Source of the DNA: an uncultured Bacteroidales bacterium
GTDB taxonomy: Bacteria; Bacteroidota; Bacteroidia; Bacteroidales; Paludibacteraceae
Direction: 5' to 3'
Length of the DNA: 64,000 nucleotides
NCBI GenBank assembly: GCA_937885465.1
Contig: CAKZZM010000177.1
Location: 1 to 64,000 of the forward strand
Part shown: positions 24,421 through 31,290 of the stretch, one piece after another
How the letters are laid out: each line of letters starts with the position of its first letter
Position numbering within the stretch: the first letter of the stretch is position 1
The notes under the pieces: model-generated
What the model was told of the DNA's origin: nothing
The model's database searches: none
The model's input: only the letters and a program-made list of their open reading frames with translations
Program-made: the position numbers and the translations under genes

Positions 24421-25147
24421 GCTCTGATGTTTTGCCGAAACGACGTTCGCGGTGTTGGTAGTCAACTATTGCCTTGTAAAACTCTTCTGCGGTGAAGTCC
24501 GGCCAATAGCAATCTGTGAAATATAGTTCTGCGTAGGCAAGTTGCCAAAGCAGGAAATTGCTTATTCTCAGTTCACCACTCGTGCGGATAAGCAAATCAG
24601 GGTCAGGATAAAGAGCCGTTGCGAGATTTGCCGCTACTGTTTGTTCCGTTATTTCATCTGCATTTAAATGCCCTTTTAACGCCGTTTCAGTAATTTTCTT
24701 CACTGCCTCTGTTATTTCCCAGCGGGCGGAATAGGAAAGTGCCAAAATGAGAGTCAGGCCTGTGTTTTGGGCTGTCTCATCTATCAAAGCGAGGAACTTA
24801 CGGCGAGCACCCTCCGGCAAGCGATCGGTATCTCCTATCGTTACGAGCCTCACATTATTGTTCATTAGCGTATCACGCTCCTTAGCAATGGTATCAACAA
24901 GAATTGTCATCAAGGCGTTAACCTCCTCTATCGGGCGATTCCAATTCTCTATTGAGAAGGCATAAAGAGTGAGATAACCAATTCCTAATTCGGCGGCTGC
25001 TTCCGTCACCTCATGCACTACCTGCACGCCTTTCCTATGCCCGAAGACGCGAGCCATACCGTGCTGCTTTGCCCATCGCCCATTACCATCCATAATGACG
25101 GCTATATGGCGAGGCAAGCGTTCTCTATCTATCTGCTCTTTATACAT
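24398..25147 (-). CDS. uppS: Undecaprenyl diphosphate synthase (isoprenyl transferase)
   Basis: 249 residues. HIAVIMDGNGRWAKQHGMAR holds the catalytic Asp and the diphosphate-binding Arg; further family motifs are GYLTLYAFSIENWNRP, ALSYSARWEITEA, DPDLLIRTSGELRISNFLLW and YAELYFTD. It makes the C55 lipid carrier for peptidoglycan and surface polysaccharides by cis-condensation of isopentenyl units. Middle gene of the DUF6089-uppS-bamA operon, 19 nt behind the DUF6089 gene and 10 nt before bamA. The final residues THNS come from a 7-bp tandem repeat. Confidence 0.95.
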   Translation of the reverse strand: MYKEQIDRERLPRHIAVIMDGNGRWAKQHGMARVFGHRKGVQVVHEVTEAAAELGIGYLTLYAFSIENWNRPIEEVNALMTILVDTIAKERDTLMNNNVRLVTIGDTDRLPEGARRKFLALIDETAQNTGLTLILALSYSARWEITEAVKKITETALKGHLNADEITEQTVAANLATALYPDPDLLIRTSGELRISNFLLWQLAYAELYFTDCYWPDFTAEEFYKAIVDYQHRERRFGKTSEQLITHNS

Positions 25148-25166
25148 AGTCGTAAATTAAAGTCGG

Positions 25167-25865
25167 TTACCAATCGCAGGACCTGCAAATCTTCTTCGCT
25201 TCGACAAAGTCAAAAATCAGACCAAAAGTGAGGCAACCCGTCAAATCACAATTAAGAAAATTAGTGCCGTTCAGTCTTTCGACATTATTATAGTCATCAA
25301 TATTTTCCAAATTATCAACAAAATACATAGCATGTTGCCATGCTAATATCAAGCCGCAATGCTGCGCGAAATTCCACTTAAAGCCGAATCCGAAAGGAAT
25401 ACAAAAAGCGAGATTTCCATAAGACTCATACCCGTCGTACAACGATCCGCCCAAACCGAGAAAGATATAAGGGGTATAAGGGCGGATATTTCCTGTGCCC
25501 CAATCGTTACCATAGCGAAAGAAGTTATACTCGGCGCAGATATCAACAGATATCATCTTATTCGTCAGCACCTGCTGCTTACTTAGGTCGGGCACAAAAC
25601 CCGCACCGTCAACCGGATACTTAAAACCATAACGGGCATACTGTCCTTTAACCTGCAATGCCCAACGGCGGTCGAACTTATAACGGAACTGCAAACCATA
25701 CACCTCACGAGGGTGCATAAAAATATGCCGATTAGCATCGCCAACATAATAACTCATACCACCCTGTAAACCCAACTCCAAAAGATATGGTCCGTTGCCT
25801 GCCTCAACACTAATCGCGCACAAAACAAATCCTAATGATAATATTACGACCCTTCCAATACGCAT
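25167..25865 (-). CDS. DUF6089-type outer membrane beta-barrel protein
   Basis: 232 residues from the ATG at 25865; the TTG at 25877 lies inside the promoter and is unlikely. A signal peptide (RIGRVVILSLGFVLCAISVEA) precedes a small barrel with alternating aromatic strands (GLQFRYKFDRRWALQVKGQY, RPYTPYIFLGLGGSLYDGY, FGFGFKWNFAQHCGLILAWQ). The family is usually placed just upstream of uppS and bamA in Bacteroidales, as here, which suggests an envelope-assembly role, but no function is established. Two Cys near the C-terminus (KKICRSC) are unusual for a barrel protein. Confidence 0.75.
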   Translation of the reverse strand: MRIGRVVILSLGFVLCAISVEAGNGPYLLELGLQGGMSYYVGDANRHIFMHPREVYGLQFRYKFDRRWALQVKGQYARYGFKYPVDGAGFVPDLSKQQVLTNKMISVDICAEYNFFRYGNDWGTGNIRPYTPYIFLGLGGSLYDGYESYGNLAFCIPFGFGFKWNFAQHCGLILAWQHAMYFVDNLENIDDYNNVERLNGTNFLNCDLTGCLTFGLIFDFVEAKKICRSCDW

Positions 25866-25874
25866 TATGAAATA

Positions 25875-25905
25875 CAAAATTACAACTATTTTTCAAATCA
25901 GACAA
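25875..25905 (-). promoter_or_regulatory. Promoter of the DUF6089-uppS-bamA operon
   Basis: Minus strand TTG (25903-25905), 20 nt, TAATTTTG (25875-25882). The -7 box ends only 9 nt before the ATG at 25865, so the message would start a few bases before, or at, the start codon. Confidence 0.55.
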
Positions 25906-25963
25906 ATAAAACTTCAAAAATTCAGAAATCAGATTTTACAAAATTATAAATTGCATTATTTAA

Positions 25964-25994
25964 TTGCATAAATACATTTTTTTTACTAATTTTG
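25964..25994 (+). promoter_or_regulatory. Promoter of the gluconate 5-dehydrogenase gene
   Basis: TTG (25964-25966), 20 nt, TAATTTTG (25987-25994). Start near 26000, leader about 42 nt. Confidence 0.6.
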
Positions 25995-26041
25995 CATAGA
26001 AATAATATGGCAAACATATTTCTCTTAAAATACAAATTATT

Positions 26042-26842
26042 ATGAATTTATTCTCACTTGAAGGCAAAAACGCCTGGATTACCGGTGCTTCCTACGGAAT
26101 CGGTTTTAACATTGCTAAAGCATTTGTAGCGGCAGGAGTAAAGAACATCATTTTTAACGACATCAACGAGGATGCTCTTGCTCGCGGACTAAAGAACTAC
26201 GCAGATGCAGGTATCAAGAATGTACACGGCTATGTGTGCAATGTTACTGACGAGAACGCAGTTAAGGCTACCGTTGAAAAAATTCACGAAGATGTTGGTC
26301 AGATTGATATTCTCGTTAACAACGCAGGTATCATCAAACGTATTCCCATGCACGAGATGCAACGCTCGGAGTTCCAAGCCGTTATTGATGTTGACTTGGT
26401 TGCGCCGTATATCGTCAGTGCAGCCGTTCTCCCTGAGATGATGGAACGCCGCGAGGGTAAGATTATCAATATATGCTCGATGATGAGTGAGTTAGGTCGC
26501 GAGACTGTCAGCGCATACGCTGCTGCAAAGGGCGGTTTGAAGATGCTGACCCGCAATATATGCTCAGAGTATGGCGCATATAATATTCAGTGCAACGGCA
26601 TCGGTCCCGGCTATATTGCTACCCCGCAGACAGCACCTCTTCGTGAGAAGCAACCCGATGGCAGTCGTCACCCGTTCGACTCCTTCATCTGCGCAAAGAC
26701 CCCGGCGGGGCGTTGGCTCGAGCCGGAAGAACTCGGCGGACCCGCTGTATTCCTCGCCTCGCATGCATCAGACGCAGTAAATGGTCATATTCTCTATGTT
26801 GACGGCGGTATCCTTGCATACATAGGCAAACAACCGGAATAA
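26042..26842 (+). CDS. Gluconate 5-dehydrogenase-like short-chain dehydrogenase
   Basis: 266 residues, classical SDR. The NAD(P)-binding motif is TGASYGIGFNIAKAF; NNAG is in ILVNNAGIIKRIPMHEMQ; the catalytic Ser is in IINICSMMSELGRETVSAYA and the YxxxK pair in YAAAKGG. The C-terminal GYIATPQTAPLREKQPDGSR and the end DGGILAYIGKQPE match Bacteroidota gluconate 5-dehydrogenases, which interconvert gluconate and 5-ketogluconate or act on pectin-derived keto-uronates. The following DUF4861 gene, often found near pectin genes, supports a uronate link. A promoter lies just upstream. Confidence 0.8.
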   Translation: MNLFSLEGKNAWITGASYGIGFNIAKAFVAAGVKNIIFNDINEDALARGLKNYADAGIKNVHGYVCNVTDENAVKATVEKIHEDVGQIDILVNNAGIIKRIPMHEMQRSEFQAVIDVDLVAPYIVSAAVLPEMMERREGKIINICSMMSELGRETVSAYAAAKGGLKMLTRNICSEYGAYNIQCNGIGPGYIATPQTAPLREKQPDGSRHPFDSFICAKTPAGRWLEPEELGGPAVFLASHASDAVNGHILYVDGGILAYIGKQPE

Positions 26843-26849
26843 TGTTACC

Positions 26850-26863
26850 GCGCTTTAATGCGC
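26850..26863. repeat. GCGC-TTAAT-GCGC palindrome, copy 1
   Basis: GCGCTTTAATGCGC between the dehydrogenase stop and the ATG of the DUF4861 lipoprotein. Similar palindromes precede the next two genes (27995-28014 and 29106-29121). Confidence 0.6.
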
Positions 26864-26886
26864 AACATAACTCAAAAACAAAACAG

Positions 26887-27957
26887 ATGAAAAAACACTT
26901 ATTGGTAGCCTTGTGCCTACTTACATTGGTAGGCACAAGTTGTACGAAGCAAGAGCAAGCGAAGAAAGTTGATGGCAGGTATGTACCTGAGCGCAAGGAT
27001 GACTTCGCATGGGAGAACGAATACGCTGCTTTCCGTTTTTACGGACCGGCACTGCTCCCCGAAAATCCGAGTAACGGCGTTGACCTTTGGCTGAAAAACA
27101 GCCCCGCCTTAGTCATTGACACTATGTATGGTCGAGAACTGAAAGACGGTCGCCCGTACCATATCAACTACGATGGTAATCTCGACTGCTACAAGGTGGC
27201 GCACACAGCAGGTTGCGGTGGCGTGGTTATCGCTACTGACAGCAACTTATGGATTGCAGGTCCTTATAGCGAGTACGAAATACTGGAGCAGACCCCCGAC
27301 AAGTTCGTCTTCCGCCTCACTTATGACAGCGTTCCCGTTGCCGGAAAGATTTTTGCGGAGCAACTAACCGTAACCGCCGAAGCAGGCAAGATACTCAACA
27401 AAGCAGAAGTTGTTATAATGCCAAAACGCCATTGCTGCAAGCATCACCAAGAGATGGCAGAAGGCGAGCAAAAGCCCTGCTGTAAGCATCACCAAGAGAT
27501 GGCAGAAGGCGAGCAGAAGCCCTGTTGCAAGCATCACCAAGAGATGGCAGAAGGCGAGCAAAAGCCCTGTTGCGGAAAGCAATGCGGGCATTGCCACAAG
27601 CATAGCGATATGCTCCGACTATGGGTAGGCGGCGGTATCTTCCTCCACGACACGATAGAGAACTACCGCATCGATGAGGTGAGAGGTCTTGTTGCCTATG
27701 CTGAGGATGCGCTTTCTGACAAACAAGCGGCAAAGATGAACTACGAGTATAACGGCTCCACCTCGCAAGGTCGGTCATACATAGCAGTTATGACCCCCGG
27801 TGCAACACGCATTGAGATACTCGACGGCACCTTTGTTTCGCTCAAAGAATATCAACTCGGCGACACACTAACCTATTACTTCGGCGGCTGCTGGAGCAAG
27901 TGGTCAAACGGCGAACAGTCTTTCCCCACCGACCTCGATTGGTTTGAGGCACTATAA
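26887..27957 (+). CDS. DUF4861-family lipoprotein with a triple Cys/His repeat
   Basis: 356 residues from the ATG at 26887, chosen because the signal peptide and lipobox (LVGTSC, Cys19) then start normally; the frame is open to 26842. The body matches DUF4861 proteins of Bacteroidota (FAWENEYAAFRFYGPALLPE, GVDLWLKNSPALVIDTMYGR, HTAGCGGVVIATDSNLWIAG, ending YFGGCWSKWSNGEQSFPT). In the middle, residues 183-227 are three exact or near-exact 15-residue units (CCKHHQEMAEGEQKP), then CCGKQCGHCHKH. This segment has at least 10 Cys and as many His and would be expected to bind metal. The host family is linked to uronate or pectin breakdown. The insert is not part of the family as I know it. Confidence 0.7.
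   Translation: MKKHLLVALCLLTLVGTSCTKQEQAKKVDGRYVPERKDDFAWENEYAAFRFYGPALLPENPSNGVDLWLKNSPALVIDTMYGRELKDGRPYHINYDGNLDCYKVAHTAGCGGVVIATDSNLWIAGPYSEYEILEQTPDKFVFRLTYDSVPVAGKIFAEQLTVTAEAGKILNKAEVVIMPKRHCCKHHQEMAEGEQKPCCKHHQEMAEGEQKPCCKHHQEMAEGEQKPCCGKQCGHCHKHSDMLRLWVGGGIFLHDTIENYRIDEVRGLVAYAEDALSDKQAAKMNYEYNGSTSQGRSYIAVMTPGATRIEILDGTFVSLKEYQLGDTLTYYFGGCWSKWSNGEQSFPTDLDWFEAL
27433..27567. repeat. Three 45-bp tandem repeats encoding a Cys/His motif
   Basis: Units at 27433-27477, 27478-27522 and 27523-27567 encode CCKHHQEMAEGEQKP each. The DNA copies differ at only a few third positions, so the expansion is recent or kept uniform by recombination. In frame with the host gene. Confidence 0.9.
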
Positions 27958-27994
27958 GCCATCTTACCCTCTGAGGGGAGATAACACTAATGTT

Positions 27995-28014
27995 ATCGCG
28001 TATTAATGCGCGAT
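27995..28014. repeat. GCGC-TTAAT-GCGC palindrome, copy 2
   Basis: ATCGCGTATTAATGCGCGAT, a palindrome with one mismatched pair, ending 7 nt before the mltG start. Confidence 0.65.
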
Positions 28015-28020
28015 GCGTCT

Positions 28021-29103
28021 ATGAAAAAAGAGAAAAGAAGAAATTCAAAACAACGGAAGGCAGCAGTGCGTAGGTTAGTTATAACTTGCTCTGCTGTCAT
28101 CGTTTTTTGCGCAGCTATAGGTGCATGGCAACTATATCTGCTTTATGGTAAGAGTATTACAGCCCACGATGGGGAAGAGCACTTATTCTACATATCACCT
28201 TCCACCCCTGTAACTGCCGTGCTTGACTCTGTCACCGCTGCCTACGACATATCTTCCCCGCTAAGCCTGAGGTTGCACGCCCACCTGATGCACTACCCCG
28301 CAGAGGGACAGCAATACGCCCGCACCGGTTGCTATAAGTTGCCCGCCCGATTAGGTACGAAGCAACTTATTCAGACTTTCCGCAACGGCTGGCAAACGCC
28401 CGTAAAGGTAACAATTCGCAACATACGCACACAGGGGCAATTATCCGCTCGCCTTGCGTCGCAACTGATGCTTGACTCTGCCGATATAGCAACTCGCCTC
28501 GCCGACAAAGGGTATATGGAGCGTTTCGGTCTAAACACTGCCACCGCCGTCTCTCTCTTCATTCCTGACACATACGAGATGTACTGGGACATAGCAGCGG
28601 ATAACCTCTTCATTCGTATGAAACATGAGTACGACAAGTTCTGGAACGACAATCGCCTCGCTCTTGCGGCCGAGTTAGGCTATCAGCCGTGGCAAATAGC
28701 CACTATTGCAAGTATAGTAGAGGAAGAGACTAACAAAGAGGAAGATATGCCGATAATAGCAGGTCTTTACATGAATCGCCTCCGCATCGGTATGCCGCTG
28801 CAATCTTGTCCGACAGTTAAGTTCGCTCTGCAAGACTTCTCACTCCGCCGCATTCTGAATAAGCATTTAGAGTACGAGTCGCCGTATAACACCTATCGTC
28901 ATGCAGGACTCCCCCCGGGACCGATACGCATACCACGAGCCAAAACGATGGACTACGTGCTTCACCCCGTGAAGTCTAACTACCTGTTCATGTGCGCTTC
29001 CACCGCCTTTGACGGCACCCACCATTTTTCGAGTACCTATAGCGAGCACGCAGCTTACGCGAGAAGATATCAAAACGAACTTAACAAACGAGGAATAAAA
29101 TAA
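28021..29103 (+). CDS. mltG: Endolytic transglycosylase MltG (YceG-like)
   Basis: 360 residues from the ATG at 28021; the ATG at 28006 overlaps the palindrome and gives only five more residues. A basic N-terminus precedes one membrane helix (about 22-44). The YceG domain has the catalytic Glu region IASIVEEETNKEEDMPIIAG (about 229-248) and the typical GLPPGPIRIPRAKTMDYVLH and YLFMCASTAFDGTHHFSSTY. It cuts nascent glycan strands and so sets their length at the inner membrane. psuG follows after 31 nt. Confidence 0.9.
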   Translation: MKKEKRRNSKQRKAAVRRLVITCSAVIVFCAAIGAWQLYLLYGKSITAHDGEEHLFYISPSTPVTAVLDSVTAAYDISSPLSLRLHAHLMHYPAEGQQYARTGCYKLPARLGTKQLIQTFRNGWQTPVKVTIRNIRTQGQLSARLASQLMLDSADIATRLADKGYMERFGLNTATAVSLFIPDTYEMYWDIAADNLFIRMKHEYDKFWNDNRLALAAELGYQPWQIATIASIVEEETNKEEDMPIIAGLYMNRLRIGMPLQSCPTVKFALQDFSLRRILNKHLEYESPYNTYRHAGLPPGPIRIPRAKTMDYVLHPVKSNYLFMCASTAFDGTHHFSSTYSEHAAYARRYQNELNKRGIK

Positions 29104-29105
29104 AT

Positions 29106-29121
29106 TGCGCATTAATGCGCA
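29106..29121. repeat. GCGC-TTAAT-GCGC palindrome, copy 3
   Basis: TGCGCATTAATGCGCA, a perfect 16-bp palindrome between mltG and psuG, 13 nt before the psuG start. Confidence 0.7.
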
Positions 29122-29134
29122 TTGAGGAAATATT

Positions 29135-30058
29135 ATGCGTTCATATCTCAACCTTTCATCCGAAGTGGCAATAGCCCTAAGAGAGGGCAAACCCGTTGTG
29201 GCTCTCGAGTCAACCATCATCTGTCACGGTATGCCTTATCCGCAGAATGTAGAAACGGCACTGCGAGTAGAGCAAACCATACGCGATAACGGTGCCGTAC
29301 CCGCCACCATAGCTATTATTAAAGGCAAACTGAAAGCGGGCTGCACAAAAGAAGAGATAGAGTATCTCGGCAAAAAAGGTACGGCAGTTATCAAGGCATC
29401 GCGCCGCGATTTGCCCGTCTTGCTTGCCCGCGGGGAAGATGGTGCGACAACGGTTACCACAACGATGATGATTGCAGCTATGGCAGGCATCAGCATCTTT
29501 GCAACAGGAGGTATAGGCGGTGTTCACCGACATGCCACCACCACGATGGATATCAGTGCCGACCTCGAAGAGTTGGCGCAGACGCAGGTTATGGTAATCT
29601 GCGCAGGCGCAAAATCGATTCTCGACCTCGGTCTGACACTCGAATACTTAGAAACAAAAGGGGTGCCGGTCATAGGCTACGGCACTGACGAGTTACCTGC
29701 TTTCTACACTCGCCATAGCGGATTCAAAGTCGATTACAGAATTGATACCCCTGAAGAACTTGCCCATACATTTTTGATAAAAAAACGACTCGGACTCAAA
29801 GGCGGAATACTTGTTACCAACCCTATACCGGAAGAATACTCTATGCCTGCCGATATTATCAATAGTGCCATAGAGCGAGCACTCAAGGAATCAGAAAAAG
29901 CGAATATTCACGGCAAAGAAACAACGCCGTTCCTACTCGCTAAGGTAAAAGAACTGACAGGTGGTGACAGTCTTGAAGCCAATATCCGACTCGTGCTTAA
30001 TAATGCTCGCCTTGCCGCACAAACGGCAGTAGCATTAGCACGCCGAGAATTGGCGTAA
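29135..30058 (+). CDS. psuG: Pseudouridine-5'-phosphate glycosidase PsuG
   Basis: 307 residues with family motifs VVALESTIICHGMPYPQNVE, ATIAIIKGKLKAGCTKEEIE, ASRRDLPVLLARGEDGATTV, FATGGIGGVHRHATTTMDIS and VICAGAKSILDLGLTLEYLE. The enzyme splits pseudouridine 5'-phosphate into uracil and ribose 5-phosphate, with a Lys and Glu in the motifs above. A pseudouridine kinase (PsuK) gene is not next to it. The 3' end overlaps pheS by 24 bp in convergent orientation. Confidence 0.9.
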   Translation: MRSYLNLSSEVAIALREGKPVVALESTIICHGMPYPQNVETALRVEQTIRDNGAVPATIAIIKGKLKAGCTKEEIEYLGKKGTAVIKASRRDLPVLLARGEDGATTVTTTMMIAAMAGISIFATGGIGGVHRHATTTMDISADLEELAQTQVMVICAGAKSILDLGLTLEYLETKGVPVIGYGTDELPAFYTRHSGFKVDYRIDTPEELAHTFLIKKRLGLKGGILVTNPIPEEYSMPADIINSAIERALKESEKANIHGKETTPFLLAKVKELTGGDSLEANIRLVLNNARLAAQTAVALARRELA

Positions 30059-31075
30059 GAAACGCACATCATTCTCAGAGAATAAGCGCAAATCTTTAAC
30101 CCTATATTTGAGGTTAGTGATACGCTCTACGCCCAAACCGAAGGCATAGCCCGTATATTCTTTACTATCAATACCGCACGCCTCAAGCACATTAGGGTCA
30201 ACCATCCCGCAACCGAGGATTTCTACCCAACCGGTTCCTTTGCAGAAACCGCAGCCGGTGCCTCCGCATATATTGCAACTGATATCCATCTCAGCAGACG
30301 GCTCTGTGAAGGGGAAATAACTCGGACGAAGACGAATCTTTGTGTCTTCGCCGAACATCTCTTTCGCGAAATACAGCAACACTTGCCTTAGATCAGCGAA
30401 ACTGACGTTCTTGTCGATATATAATCCCTCTATCTGATGGAAGAAGCAGTGTGCTCTTGCCGATATAGCCTCATTGCGATATACGCGCCCGGGACACAGC
30501 ACGCGGATAGGAGGTTTCTGCGTGGTCATCACGCGAGTCTGAACAGATGAGGTATGAGTACGAAGCAGAATATCCGTCGGCTTCTGAACGCCCTCTTCTT
30601 TTTCCACGAAGAAGGTATCTTGCATATCGCGGGCGGGGTGCTCCGGCGCGAAATTCAACATCCCGAACACATGCTTATCGTCCTCAACCTCAGGACCTTC
30701 CTCTACCGTAAATCCTACGCGGGAGAATATATCTATTATCTCTTCCTTCACAAGCGATAACGGATGACGAGTACCCAATGCAATAGGCTCAGCACTGCGG
30801 GTGAGGTCTAACTTATTCTCTGCTGCCTGTTGCTCATCATAGCCGGCACGCATCTCCTGCAACTTATTAGCAGTCAAATTCTTCAGCGCGTTAAGCGATG
30901 CGCCTATTTCAGCTTTCTGTTCCTTCGACAAGGTACGAAACTCATCAAACAAAGCAGTTATCTCGCCTTTCTTTCCGAGATAATGAATGCGAAGTTGCTC
31001 TAACTCATCTCTGCTCTGCGCCTGCATCTGCTCAACCTGAGTAAGGATCTGAGAGATTTTGTCATTTATATCCAT
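30035..31075 (-). CDS. pheS: Phenylalanyl-tRNA synthetase alpha subunit
   Basis: 346 residues from the ATG at 31075 (MDINDKISQILTQVEQMQAQ); an in-frame ATG at 31093 adds only six residues. The N-terminal coiled coil binds tRNA. The catalytic domain has class II motifs: GTRHPLSLVKEEIIDIFSRV, GPEVEDDKHVFGMLNFAPEH, RTHTSSVQTRVM (motif 2 region), YRNEAISARAHCFFHQIEGL, and the motif 3 region GFGVERITNLKYRVKDLR in the form GLGVERITN. It charges tRNA-Phe with the beta subunit, not found in this window. The promoter is probably at 31106-31140. Confidence 0.95.
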   Translation of the reverse strand: MDINDKISQILTQVEQMQAQSRDELEQLRIHYLGKKGEITALFDEFRTLSKEQKAEIGASLNALKNLTANKLQEMRAGYDEQQAAENKLDLTRSAEPIALGTRHPLSLVKEEIIDIFSRVGFTVEEGPEVEDDKHVFGMLNFAPEHPARDMQDTFFVEKEEGVQKPTDILLRTHTSSVQTRVMTTQKPPIRVLCPGRVYRNEAISARAHCFFHQIEGLYIDKNVSFADLRQVLLYFAKEMFGEDTKIRLRPSYFPFTEPSAEMDISCNICGGTGCGFCKGTGWVEILGCGMVDPNVLEACGIDSKEYTGYAFGLGVERITNLKYRVKDLRLFSENDVRFLRQFSAC

Positions 31076-31105
31076 AATGATTCTATTATTCAATCAAACA
31101 ACACA

Positions 31106-31140
31106 CAAAGTTACTAAAAAAAAACGAAATGATAATGCAA
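31106..31140 (-). promoter_or_regulatory. Possible pheS promoter
   Basis: Minus strand TAACTTTG (31106-31113) with a TTG at 31138-31140, 24 nt away, longer than the 20 nt seen elsewhere in the window. Confidence 0.4.
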
Positions 31141-31173
31141 ATTTATAATTATTTTGAAAATAAGGCATAATAT

Positions 31174-31204
31174 TTGCGTTTCATGAGTTAAAAAGGTAAC
31201 TTTG
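31174..31204 (+). promoter_or_regulatory. Promoter of lptD
   Basis: TTG (31174-31176), 20 nt, TAACTTTG (31197-31204). Start near 31210, right at the hairpin sequences at 31204-31237. Confidence 0.6.
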
Positions 31205-31237
31205 CGTGCGTTTTTTGCGCATACGCGATGCGCACGC
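31204..31237 (+). promoter_or_regulatory. Overlapping hairpins at the start of the lptD leader
   Basis: Stem A is TGCGCAT (31216-31222) with ATGCGCA (31228-31234). Stem B is GCGTGCG (31204-31210) with CGCACGC (31231-31237). They share bases 31231-31234 and so exclude each other. Stem B starts before the likely first base, so stem A is more probable in RNA. Confidence 0.4.
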
Positions 31238-31290
31238 TTCACATACGGCAATGCTCTCACTCTATAAGGCGAGTGGAAAGAAATTGAATT

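Noticed and set aside
27970..27985. CCCTCTGAGGGG behind the DUF4861 gene as a terminator
   Set aside because: The stem is 4-5 bp and no T-run follows on either strand.
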